Shown here: piece after piece, positions 1 through 5,556 of the stretch
How positions within the stretch are numbered: the stretch's first letter is position 1
How the letters are laid out: each line of letters opens with the position of its first letter
Assembly (NCBI GenBank): GCA_003230535.1
Contig: QIEW01000429.1
Coordinates: forward strand, 1-7,132
DNA from: a bacterium
GTDB lineage: Bacteria > SZUA-182 > SZUA-191
Direction of reading: 5' to 3'
DNA length: 7,132 bases
Notes under the pieces: model-generated
Told to the model about the DNA's origin: nothing
Database searches by the model: none
The model's input: the letters and a program-made list of their open reading frames with translations, nothing else
Translations under genes and position numbers: made by a program

Positions 1-171
1 TTGCTGACAATTACAGATTAATATGAATTATTAAGATAGCAAATACAATATGTTATCTTGCTTATTAATAACACTTAGATTGCATAATGGTATAAGCTAC
101 AGGAGAGCTATGTCTAAAATCGGCCACTAAACCCCGGGATCAACTGATACCAGAGAAATAAATTGGGGATA

Positions 172-244
172 TATGGGAATAAGGGGTCTCCCATAACCCT
201 CAAAATACCTCCGTTCAAAATAGGCGGTGGATTTTGGGTTATGG
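172..244. repeat. Overlapping inverted repeats (two mutually exclusive hairpins)
   Basis: The main structure pairs 191-199 (CCATAACCC) with 236-244 (GGGTTATGG). It continues with 202-206/231-235, 208-209/229-230 and 211-213/225-227, leaving an 11-base loop at 214-224; the interruptions are a two-base bulge, a one-base bulge and one mismatch. A second hairpin pairs 172-178 (TATGGGA) with 189-195 (TCCCATA) around a 10-base loop. Bases 191-195 are needed by both, so only one can form at a time. There is no T-tract, so a classical terminator is unlikely. It ends six bases before a promoter -35 box, so an operator, a repeat element, or the 3' end of an upstream transcript are all possible. Confidence 0.6.
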
Positions 245-250
245 TAGCGC

Positions 251-279
251 TTGACATTTGGTCTATTTTGTTGTAAATT
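251..279 (+). promoter_or_regulatory. Candidate sigma-70 promoter for the FGE-like genes
   Basis: A perfect TTGACA (251-256) is followed after 17 bases by TAAATT (274-279), which matches four of six positions of TATAAT. Transcription would begin near 286, leaving a leader of about 48 bases before the start codon at 334. The promoter sits directly downstream of the 172-244 hairpins, which may be its operator. Confidence 0.55.
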
Positions 280-333
280 TTTTATAAATCGTTTGCTTCG
301 GGGAGAGGGAGATAAACCACAGGAGGGGGATCT

Positions 334-1116
334 ATGTGCAGGAGGGAAGGAGTATTATTGGCAGGTTTATCTTTGTTGGTTACCTTGGTGTTTGGCGTAA
401 GGCAGGGCAGAGCGGCGGATGAGATGGTGCAGGTTCCGGCGGGCGAGTTTACCATGGGGGTTACCATGGAGCAGATTAAAACGATCGTAAGAAAGGTTGG
501 CGGAGCAGAAAAAGATCAGGAAAACGCCACCCCCGTCCGCAAAATAAATCTCCCCGCTTTCTCCATCGACAAATATGAAGTAACCAACGGGCAGTACAAA
601 AAGTTTATGGATGCCGCCAAGCATCCAGCTCCCGAGTTTTGGGAAGGCGGAGCTTTGCCGGCCGGCAAAGAAAAGCATCCAGTAACCGGAGTAATGTGGA
701 ATGATGCGGTCGCCTACTGCAAGTGGGCCGGAAAACGCCTCCCCACCGAAGAGGAATGGGAAAAGGCCGCCCGCGGAACAGACGGCCGGATATTCCCCTG
801 GGGCAATAAATGGAAAAGGAAAGTGGCCCATACCGCCGAGCGCAACAAGTTTGATACCATGGCGGTAGGTAAATATCCCAAAGGGGCCAGCCCCTATGGG
901 GCGCTCGATATGGCGGGGAATGTTGCGGAGTGGACAGCCAGCGCCTATAAACCCTATCCAGGGACTACTGTTCAGAACGAATTTTTTGGTGATAATCGTA
1001 ATGTCGTCCGGGGGGGCTCTTGGGATGATGCCAAACACTATGCTGTCACTACCAACCGCTCTAAATATACCCCGGTGACCACCTTTGAAAATTTGGGGTT
1101 CCGCTGCGTCCGCTAG
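334..1116 (+). CDS. Secreted FGE-sulfatase-fold protein, non-catalytic type
   Basis: A 260-residue protein of the formylglycine-generating-enzyme/sulfatase-modifying-factor family (C-type-lectin-like fold). Residues 1-28 form a signal peptide: an arginine-bearing start, a hydrophobic core (7-22), and a cleavage site near GRAA|DE. No lipobox is seen. The domain starts at residue 31 with MVQVPAGEFTMG. It continues with DKYEVTNGQYKKF (79-91), WNDAVAYCKWAGKRLPTEEEW (122-142), FPWGN (154-158), MAGNVAEW (193-200), VRGGSW (225-230) and the terminal NLGFRCVR. The two active-site cysteines of true FGE (LCHRSYC region) are missing; NRSKYTP lies where that segment ends. It is therefore probably a binding, scaffold or other non-FGE member acting outside the cytoplasm. 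The start follows AGGAGGGG (321-328) at good spacing. A close relative follows 27 bases downstream. Sulfatase activation cannot be supported, and no sulfatase is nearby. Confidence 0.88.
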   Translation: MCRREGVLLAGLSLLVTLVFGVRQGRAADEMVQVPAGEFTMGVTMEQIKTIVRKVGGAEKDQENATPVRKINLPAFSIDKYEVTNGQYKKFMDAAKHPAPEFWEGGALPAGKEKHPVTGVMWNDAVAYCKWAGKRLPTEEEWEKAARGTDGRIFPWGNKWKRKVAHTAERNKFDTMAVGKYPKGASPYGALDMAGNVAEWTASAYKPYPGTTVQNEFFGDNRNVVRGGSWDDAKHYAVTTNRSKYTPVTTFENLGFRCVR

Positions 1117-1143
1117 TCACGTAAAAAACTAGAGGGAATTTCT

Positions 1144-2319
1144 ATGATTAGCACAAAAAAGTATCTCGTGGGGCTAATTCTGGCCTTGGGTTTGGCAATG
1201 GCAGGTAATGCAGCCGCCAAGATGGGTCAATTTGGGTTTGGCAAACCCAAGAAAGAAACAAAGGAAGATTTGCTGGAAAAGCGCAAGAAACGTCGACCGG
1301 CCAAGATGCAGGACGTGATGTGGGACAAAGAAACCGAAGGGATGGTCAGGATCTTTGTCAAACCCGCTGCCAACCTGTTTATCGACGGTAAACTTCAGAG
1401 TGATCCTAAGGGTAAACGAAGCAAATCGGAAAGATTTACGGCTTCACTGACAGCCGGCACCCATGTGCTTAAGCTGGAAATTGAGGGATTTGAGCCGGAG
1501 GAGAAAAAAATTACCGTGGAGGCAGGGAAGCCTTACGTAGAGAATTTTGTGCTAATGAAAATGGGATTGAAGCGCGATGAGATGGTACTCATTAACGCGG
1601 GCAAGTTCTGGATGGGATTAGATGAATTTGACCTCAAATATATTGTCCAAAAAATTGGCGGGGAAAAGAAATACCATATGGATGAACTGCCGCGGCATCA
1701 GGAAGAAACCGGCGCCTATTACATGGATAAATATGAGGTGACCAACCGGCAATACAAAAAATTTGTTGACGCCGCAGGTCATACTCCGCCGGACAGTTGG
1801 GAAGGCGGAACCTATCCCTCTGGCAAGGCTTTGCATCCGGCGGTCGATGTGACCTGGAATGATGCCGGGGCCTACTGCAAGTGGGGCGGAAAAAGGCTTC
1901 CTGCCGAAAAGGAATGGGAGAAAGCCGCCCGCTGGGGGCCAGGCCGAAATACAAGCAATAAAAAGGATGACTCTACACTGTATCCTTGGGGGCTGACCTT
2001 TCACCGCAATAAAGTGAACACCGACAACGGCGGGCCGGGGGAGGCCACCCCGACCGGGAAATATGAAAAAGGGAAAAGCGCCTACGGGCTTTATGATATG
2101 TCCGGAAATGTAAAGGAATGGACAGCGGATTGGTATGCAGTTTATCCAGGGAACGAAGCCGTTGCGGCAAGATTTGCCACCCTTGAAAGGTTCAAGGTTG
2201 CCCGGGGAGGGTCTTTTCTGGAAGGCGAATTTGAGTGTCTGGCCACTTGCCGATCCAAATATTCCCCCACTAATTCGGATGAAGACATTGGCTTCCGTTG
2301 CGTTAAGGACGCTAAATAA
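1144..2319 (+). CDS. Secreted PEGA-like plus FGE-sulfatase-fold protein
   Basis: A 391-residue paralogue of the preceding protein with an extra N-terminal module. Residues 1-25 are a signal peptide (KK, hydrophobic 8-20, cleavage near AAA|K). Residues 34-54 are a highly basic linker. Residues 67-138 resemble a PEGA domain: MVRIFVKPAANLFIDGK, then an LTAGTHVLKLEIEGFEP strand pair, then ITVEAGKP. Residues 146-391 are the FGE-like domain: DEMVLINAGKFWMG, DKYEVTNRQYKKF, WNDAGAYCKWGGKRLPAEKEW, YPWG, MSGNVKEW, ARGGSF, DIGFRC. The FGE catalytic cysteines are not in place; the local cysteines 365 and 369 align away from them. PEGA domains are extracytoplasmic beta modules thought to bind surface or wall components. 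The start follows AGAGGG (1131-1136). The 27-base gap to the upstream gene and the absence of a terminator imply co-transcription. Confidence 0.87.
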   Translation: MISTKKYLVGLILALGLAMAGNAAAKMGQFGFGKPKKETKEDLLEKRKKRRPAKMQDVMWDKETEGMVRIFVKPAANLFIDGKLQSDPKGKRSKSERFTASLTAGTHVLKLEIEGFEPEEKKITVEAGKPYVENFVLMKMGLKRDEMVLINAGKFWMGLDEFDLKYIVQKIGGEKKYHMDELPRHQEETGAYYMDKYEVTNRQYKKFVDAAGHTPPDSWEGGTYPSGKALHPAVDVTWNDAGAYCKWGGKRLPAEKEWEKAARWGPGRNTSNKKDDSTLYPWGLTFHRNKVNTDNGGPGEATPTGKYEKGKSAYGLYDMSGNVKEWTADWYAVYPGNEAVAARFATLERFKVARGGSFLEGEFECLATCRSKYSPTNSDEDIGFRCVKDAK

Positions 2320-2362
2320 CGCCACCGCATAAAATATCCCGACCTAACGGCAACTCCACAAG

Positions 2363-3391
2363 ATGAGCGCAAGTGAAATCGGTTATTTCATAGCCACCGG
2401 AATTGGAAGTATTCCTCTGTTGGACGCCGGGGCCGGAGTAAAGTTGGTCGCCAGTCATTTCTCTGATATCCCATTCTGGCCGCAGCTACCGCGACGTTCG
2501 TTCCTGGAGAATATGTATGTCCAGTATAGCCAAAATCTGCCCGGAGTGTGCCTGGCGGGAGAGCGCATGTTTGTGGACACCTCTCAGGCGCCTTACCAGT
2601 TGGAAGCCTTCTACCAGGAATACCTAAGCGAGGACACGGAGCCGTTCGCTATCCCCGAGGAGTACGCCGAGGGCCTCTATGCCTTCTTAGAGCATGCCCC
2701 AAATCTGCGACAGATTAAGGCAGTCAAGGGTCATATTACCGGGCCGTTCAGTTTCAGCCTCAAAGTTACCGACCAGAATAAGAAGTCGATAATCTACGAT
2801 GACACTCTGCGGGATGCAGCTACCAAGACTTTAGCGCGTAAGGCGCGCTGGCAGGAGAAGCTGCTCTCCTCCATTTGTCCCACCACCATTATCTTCCTGG
2901 ATGAGCCATATCTCTCAGCTTTCGGCTCGGCTTATGTCAGCCTGGAGCGGGAGCAGGTAAAGGCGATGCTGGCCGAAGTGCTAGGTGAGCTTAAGGGCCT
3001 GACGGCTGTCCACTGCTGCGGGAACACCGACTGGTCGCTGCTGCTGGAACTCCCGATAGATATTCTTTCCCTGGACGCCTATGATTACGCCCACACCTTA
3101 AGCCTGTACATTGAACTGCTGCGGGCGTTTTTAGAGCGGGGAGGCAAGATCGCCTGGGGAATAGTGCCTACGGATAAGGAGAAGATCGCTAAAGAGAGCG
3201 TCAGCAGCTTGGCAGACAGATTGGAAGCCGTCTTAGCTGATTTTGAGCGCCAGGGTATCCCCAAAAAAACATTGGAGCAAGCCTCATTAATCACCCCTGC
3301 CTGCGGTGTCGGGAGCCTGCCGGAAGATGTCGCCAGCCTGGTCTTTGCCACTACCGCCGAACTCTCCGCCAAACTCAGACAAAAGCTCTGA
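2363..3391 (+). CDS. MetE C-terminal-like / UROD-superfamily methyltransferase
   Basis: A 342-residue cytosolic protein, about the length of the catalytic half of cobalamin-independent methionine synthase (MetE), without the MetE N-terminal half. The start has GIGSIPL (13-19) and IPFWPQLPRRSFLENM (36-51). The middle has ITGPFSFS (125-132) and FLDEPYLSAFG (178-188). Zinc ligands typical of MetE enzymes appear to be present: His217 and Cys219 in VHCCGNTDW, an acidic residue in SLDAYDY (Asp238 region), and Cys314 in ITPACGVGSL. It probably transfers a methyl group to a thiol. The donor and acceptor cannot be read from sequence, and a corrinoid-dependent core methionine synthase is one option. 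The start is fixed by an in-frame TAA at 2345-2347, and ATG 2363 has no clear Shine-Dalgarno. It lies 43 bases after the FGE-like gene with no terminator between. Confidence 0.78.
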   Translation: MSASEIGYFIATGIGSIPLLDAGAGVKLVASHFSDIPFWPQLPRRSFLENMYVQYSQNLPGVCLAGERMFVDTSQAPYQLEAFYQEYLSEDTEPFAIPEEYAEGLYAFLEHAPNLRQIKAVKGHITGPFSFSLKVTDQNKKSIIYDDTLRDAATKTLARKARWQEKLLSSICPTTIIFLDEPYLSAFGSAYVSLEREQVKAMLAEVLGELKGLTAVHCCGNTDWSLLLELPIDILSLDAYDYAHTLSLYIELLRAFLERGGKIAWGIVPTDKEKIAKESVSSLADRLEAVLADFERQGIPKKTLEQASLITPACGVGSLPEDVASLVFATTAELSAKLRQKL

Positions 3392-3406
3392 GGAGAGGGC
3401 GCCATT

Positions 3407-3883
3407 GTGATGAAAGAAAGTTTATACCTTGATACCTCGGTTCCTAGCGCTTATTACGATAATAGAGTTCACTGGCGACTTGAGTATACAAGAGAGTGGT
3501 GGGTAGACGAGCTTCCAGGTTATGATCTTTTCATATCAGAGGTAGTGATTGCTGAAATAAGGAAAACAGAGAAACCAAGAAGGGGGGAATTATTAGAATT
3601 AGTCGGAGAATTTGCCGAGCTTAAACTCTCTTCTGAGATAGAAGGAATTGCTAAAGGATATGTTAATCAAGGAGTCATTCCGGAAAGATATTTTCCTGAT
3701 GCTCTCCATGTAGCATTGGCTTCGTTTTACAAAATTGACTTTTTAGTTACTTGGAATTGTGCGCATCTGGCTGAAGCACATAGACGGAGAAGGGTTAGAC
3801 TATTCAATACTTCTGCCGGTTTATTTGTACCTGAAATCGTAACTCCAATGGAGTTGGTAGAAGGGGGGGAAGAAGATGTATAA
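3407..3883 (+). CDS. PIN-domain nuclease, VapC-like toxin
   Basis: A 158-residue PIN-domain protein, expected to act as a metal-dependent ribonuclease toxin. The acidic set is visible: Asp9 in YLDTS, Glu50 in SEVVIAEI, Asp98 in YFPDALHVALA, Asp111 and Asn117 in IDFLVTWNCAHL. This matches the PIN subgroup with the LVTWN signature. AGGAGAGGG (3391-3399) overlaps the preceding stop codon. GTG 3407 has the better spacing to it, and ATG 3410 is the alternative. The DNA is clearly AT-richer than the methyltransferase gene before it, fitting horizontal acquisition. Its last codons overlap the next small gene by 8 bases, the usual arrangement of a toxin-antitoxin pair, here with the toxin first. Toxicity is inferred from the family only. 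Confidence 0.82.
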   Translation: MMKESLYLDTSVPSAYYDNRVHWRLEYTREWWVDELPGYDLFISEVVIAEIRKTEKPRRGELLELVGEFAELKLSSEIEGIAKGYVNQGVIPERYFPDALHVALASFYKIDFLVTWNCAHLAEAHRRRRVRLFNTSAGLFVPEIVTPMELVEGGEEDV

Positions 3884-4070
3884 GAGAGACCTTATGCTGG
3901 AGGGTATCCATAAGATTAGAAGAGAAATGTGGGAAAGGAGCGGGCATGACCCTCATACCTTAATAGAGAATATCCAAAGGGAGGCCAGGGAGTTCATAGA
4001 GGAATATGGATATAGATATGTAGATACCGAAGATGGTTATAGAAAAATTGTGCGGCAGGAAGGAATGTAG
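3876..4070 (+). CDS. Small partner of the PIN toxin, putative antitoxin
   Basis: A 64-residue, charged, mostly helical protein. Its pattern (LEGIHKIRREMWERSGHDPHTLIENIQ, residues 8-34) resembles small proteins often encoded beside PIN toxins, with the IRxxxWExxGxDPxxL core. It overlaps the toxin gene by 8 bases, so the two are probably translationally coupled. The start ATG 3876 lies behind a G-rich stretch (3863-3869) that is both toxin coding sequence and ribosome-binding site; ATG 3894 is a possible later start. I see no recognised DNA-binding domain, so the antitoxin role rests on position and general resemblance. The C-terminal part (YGYRYVDTEDGYRKIV) may contact the toxin, but that is a guess. 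Confidence 0.65.
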   Translation: MYKRDLMLEGIHKIRREMWERSGHDPHTLIENIQREAREFIEEYGYRYVDTEDGYRKIVRQEGM

Positions 4071-4071
4071 A

Positions 4072-4118
4072 CCCGCAACTGCCAAAAAGCCAGGGGGGGG
4101 GGTAGGTACTATTGCGGG
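4072..4118 (+). repeat. Stem-loop enclosing a ten-G homopolymer
   Basis: CCCGCAA (4072-4078) pairs perfectly with TTGCGGG (4112-4118). The loop contains a run of ten G residues (4093-4102). The structure starts one base after the stop of the small PIN partner and ends five bases before the strong ribosome-binding site of the next gene. There is no T-tract after it. It may influence expression of the next gene or act as a slippage-prone tract. Confidence 0.55.
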
Positions 4119-4140
4119 CAAGGGAAGGAGGGGATTTGCC

Positions 4141-4323
4141 ATGGCAAAGGGAGCCGTTCTAATCGGATGCGGGTTTAAGCCGACACAGGCGGACGTCCGG
4201 AGTGCTATGGAGGCGGGCTATATAAAGAACTTTGATATGGTTACTACGACATGGTACCAATTCGAAGTAGACAAAGAGCTGGCGTATGCAACTTATGTAG
4301 AGGTGGGAAGAGAAAAAGGCTGA
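4141..4323 (+). CDS. Hypothetical protein, 60 residues
   Basis: I do not recognise this protein. ATG 4141 is preceded by a very strong ribosome-binding site (GGAAGGAGGGG, 4123-4133), which argues for this start rather than an upstream in-frame ATG at 4033. It begins MAKGAVLIGCGFKP. A likely helix follows (16-30), then two probable beta strands (MVTTTWYQFEV and LAYATYVEVG), ending GREKG at a TGA (4321-4323). The beginning resembles small bacterial proteins that open MAKGAVxIGxG, but the likeness does not continue. The same reading frame stays open for a further 71 codons beyond the TGA (see the next entry), so this may be the first half of a broken gene. It has no membrane segment or signal peptide. 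Confidence 0.5.
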   Translation: MAKGAVLIGCGFKPTQADVRSAMEAGYIKNFDMVTTTWYQFEVDKELAYATYVEVGREKG

Positions 4324-4539
4324 GAAGATACTGGTGGCTTACAAGCGGTGCGGTTCACTGCCAGTGACGGGCGTCGGATGTGGAGTGTGTATCCAACTGG
4401 CGGAACACATGTACAGGGTTCCCTTCACGGTAGGGATCTAGATTTGTACCGAGCAGCAGCCGGAGTTGCTGACAGCTTAGTCGAGGGTGTGCATTATCAA
4501 ATCAGGCCCAGAAAGAAGTGGTGGCAATTCTGGAAGTAA
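4324..4539 (+). pseudogene. Possible second half of the 4141 gene after an in-frame TGA
   Basis: The frame of the 4141 gene continues without another stop from 4324 to the TAA at 4537-4539, giving 71 residues. It includes VRFTASDGRRMWSVYPTGG and a charged, tryptophan-rich end (RPRKKWWQFWK), a type of C-terminus common in small bacterial proteins. No good ribosome-binding site precedes any start inside it; GTG 4348 and ATG 4378 are candidates. The simplest reading is a gene of about 131 codons split by a nonsense change at 4321. A separate small gene coupled to the upstream stop is the alternative. Selenocysteine decoding is unlikely: there is no Cys-x-x-Sec-like context and no convincing SECIS element. 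The product is unrecognised. Confidence 0.4.
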
Positions 4540-4584
4540 ATCCGCAACAGCAGATAACACGGGTTTTGCAGCTCACTTTGTTCA

Positions 4585-4616
4585 CCCAAATGTTTTGGGC
4601 TTCGCAAGGCCCGAAG
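4585..4616 (+). repeat. Cluster of competing short hairpins
   Basis: CCCAAA (4585-4590) pairs perfectly with TTTGGG (4594-4599) across a three-base loop. Bases 4597-4602 can instead pair with 4607-4612 (five Watson-Crick pairs, one G-T). CTTCG (4600-4604) pairs with CGAAG (4612-4616). The structures compete for the same bases. No T-run follows, so it is not a standard terminator. It lies just upstream of the antitoxin-mazF pair, where operators of such modules normally lie. Confidence 0.45.
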
Positions 4617-4630
4617 AAGTTAAATAAAAT
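4601..4630 (+). promoter_or_regulatory. Weak candidate promoter for the antitoxin-mazF pair
   Basis: TTCGCA (4601-4606) matches four of six -35 positions. An 18-base spacer leads to TAAAAT (4625-4630), which matches five of six -10 positions. The -35 half overlaps the hairpin cluster at 4585-4616, as expected if a palindrome serves as an autoregulatory operator. The assignment is tentative. Confidence 0.3.
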
Positions 4631-4674
4631 TGCGGTTCCGTGATTTTGATCGGAGCAAAGAGGAGGAAAGCAAG

Positions 4675-4929
4675 ATGGAATTTGCCGCCAAAGCTATTGA
4701 AACAACAGGGGTAATTGACTCCCAACGTCAGCTTGCTTTGGATGAGGCGCTACCTGTGATTGGCCCAACCCGGGTGCGCGTCATCATTCTGTTGCCTGAA
4801 GAGACTGACATAGATGAGGCAGAGTGGCTTCGGGCGGCAGCCGCTAACCCGGCCTTTGATTTCTTGAAGGAGCCTGAAGAAGACATCTACACACTTGCCG
4901 ATGGGAGAACGTTTGATGACCAGGGGTAA
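4675..4929 (+). CDS. Antitoxin of the MazF-like module
   Basis: An 84-residue protein with an N-terminal strand pattern TTGVIDSQRQLALDEALP (10-27) followed by RVRVIILLPE (33-42). An acidic, aromatic C-terminal tail follows (DEAEWLRAAAANPAFDFL, then PEEDIYTLADG). This matches a family of small antitoxins found directly before MazF/PemK-type toxins; the acidic tail is the part expected to wrap the toxin. ATG 4675 follows AGGAGG (4661-4666) at eight bases, a much better start than the in-frame TTG at 4630. It overlaps the toxin gene by 14 bases, so the two are co-translated. The complex probably represses its own promoter, although the N-terminal segment is short and no classic AbrB or ribbon-helix-helix motif is certain. 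Confidence 0.72.
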   Translation: MEFAAKAIETTGVIDSQRQLALDEALPVIGPTRVRVIILLPEETDIDEAEWLRAAAANPAFDFLKEPEEDIYTLADGRTFDDQG

Positions 4930-5260
4930 AGTAGTGTTGGTGCCCTTTCCATTCGATGATCTTTCAACGGCTAAAGTGCGACCGGCGGTCTGCTTGACAG
5001 ACCCCATTGGCCCGCATCGCCACATTATATTAGCGTTTATCAGCAGCCAAATACCAACTGATTTACAGGAAACGGACTTGGCGTTAGATTCAAGGCAGAC
5101 CGACTTCACCACCACGGGGTTACGAGTGTCCTCCACGCTCCGATTACATCGTCTGATGACGGTTGCTTCTGGATTGATTCGGCGGGAATTGGGGAAATTA
5201 TCGCCTCGAATGCAGGGTGAAGTGGTAGACAAGCTACGAAAACTATTCAGTTTAACCTAA
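4916..5260 (+). CDS. MazF/PemK-like endoribonuclease toxin
   Basis: A 114-residue protein of the MazF/PemK/CcdB-like fold, expected to cut mRNA at short sequences. It opens with KVVLVPFPFDDLS (5-17), the typical MazF first strand. KVRPAVCL (20-27) follows with the conserved Arg22, then IILAFISSQIP (37-47) with the conserved Ser/Thr position. GLRVSSTLRLHRLMTV forms the later core, and the end is helical. ATG 4916 is preferred because GGGAGA (4903-4908) precedes it at proper spacing; ATG 4901 and TTG 4895 are in-frame alternatives. It looks full length and intact. Its final residues (SLT) and stop lie in the 5254-5299 segment that matches the upstream edge of ruvX, so the natural C-terminus may have been replaced or trimmed by that junction. 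Confidence 0.83.
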   Translation: MTRGKVVLVPFPFDDLSTAKVRPAVCLTDPIGPHRHIILAFISSQIPTDLQETDLALDSRQTDFTTTGLRVSSTLRLHRLMTVASGLIRRELGKLSPRMQGEVVDKLRKLFSLT

Positions 5261-5299
5261 TTTATGAACATACTTGGGTTAGATGTAGGTGACCGTAGG
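5254..5299 (+). pseudogene. 5'-end remnant of ruvX (46 bp, diverged copy)
   Basis: This segment matches 5698-5743, the leader and first 12 codons of the intact ruvX, at 37 of 46 bases without gaps. It reads MNILGLDVGDRR against MTILGLDVGDRR. Codons 4, 5, 6, 10, 11 and 12 differ only synonymously; codon 2 alone changes the residue. After codon 12 the frame reads Ser then stop (TAA 5303-5305). The nine bases TAATTTATG are identical in both, and the TAA is the stop codon of mazF. The rest of the gene is absent. It marks a recombination or insertion boundary between the toxin-antitoxin block and ruvX. Confidence 0.8.
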
Positions 5300-5334
5300 A
5301 GTTAAAGTAACATCATCATCAGGGGGTCTTATAA

Positions 5335-5556
5335 ATGCAAATTAAAATGGAAGGCAACAATTTAGTGGTCAAGATACCAAGGGGCTTGATTTCAAGGGAT
5401 TATGTGGAGCGGTTTGTGGAGAGGGTAGAGCTGGAGATGTTAGTGGAAAAAAGTCAGATGACGAACAAGGAAGCGTGGGAGCTGTCAGAGAAAGTCAAAG
5501 AAGATTGGTGGAAGAAGAACAGGGATAGAGTACTCAAGAGAGAGAAAGAATTATAA
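5335..5556 (+). CDS. Antitoxin-like small protein without an adjacent toxin
   Basis: A 73-residue highly charged protein. Residues 1-18 (MQIKMEGNNLVVKIPRGL) form a strand-turn-strand like the start of AbrB/MazE-type swapped-hairpin proteins. Residues 22-37 are a helix. Residues 44-61 (NKEAWELSEKVKEDWWKK) form an amphipathic helix with paired tryptophans like the toxin-binding tails of antitoxins. AGGGGG (5321-5326) precedes ATG 5335 at good spacing. No toxin gene follows: the next 150 bases are an inverted repeat and then ruvX. It may be an orphan antitoxin left by deletion, may cooperate with the neighbouring MazF or PIN modules, or may have another role. The function is inferred from shape and context only. 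Confidence 0.5.
   Translation: MQIKMEGNNLVVKIPRGLISRDYVERFVERVELEMLVEKSQMTNKEAWELSEKVKEDWWKKNRDRVLKREKEL

Larger units (their letters stand above)
1..333. other. Gene-free upstream region, AT-rich then repeat-rich
   Basis: No convincing protein gene is seen here. Bases 1-100 are very AT-rich. Bases 110-130 form a six-codon frame (MSKIGH) behind an AGGAGAG-like site at 101-107; this could be a leader peptide or chance. Bases 172-244 carry strong inverted repeats and 251-279 a promoter, listed separately. The region probably serves as the control region of the secreted-protein genes downstream. Confidence 0.6.

Noticed and set aside
110-130. Six-codon frame with a ribosome-binding-like site as a leader peptide
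   Set aside because: Too short to support, no attenuator-type terminator follows, and the FGE promoter lies downstream of it.
367-1038. Long reverse-strand open frame opposite the first FGE-like gene
   Set aside because: It lies wholly opposite a gene with clear family motifs and its translation shows no recognisable domain; the same holds for 1618-2325, 4750-5232 and 5882-6244.
334-2319. Sulfatase-activating FGE annotation for the two secreted proteins
   Set aside because: The active-site cysteine pair is absent from both, and both carry signal peptides with no sulfatase gene nearby.
4321-4365. Selenocysteine codon with SECIS hairpin
   Set aside because: A five-pair stem (4330-4334 with 4361-4365) exists but the loop is long and the residue context is not that of a known selenoprotein.
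4541-4625. Integron attC-like site (GTTAAAT at 4619-4625 after the 4539 stop)
   Set aside because: No matching RYYYAAC inverse core or L''/L' boxes are seen, and no integrase is present.
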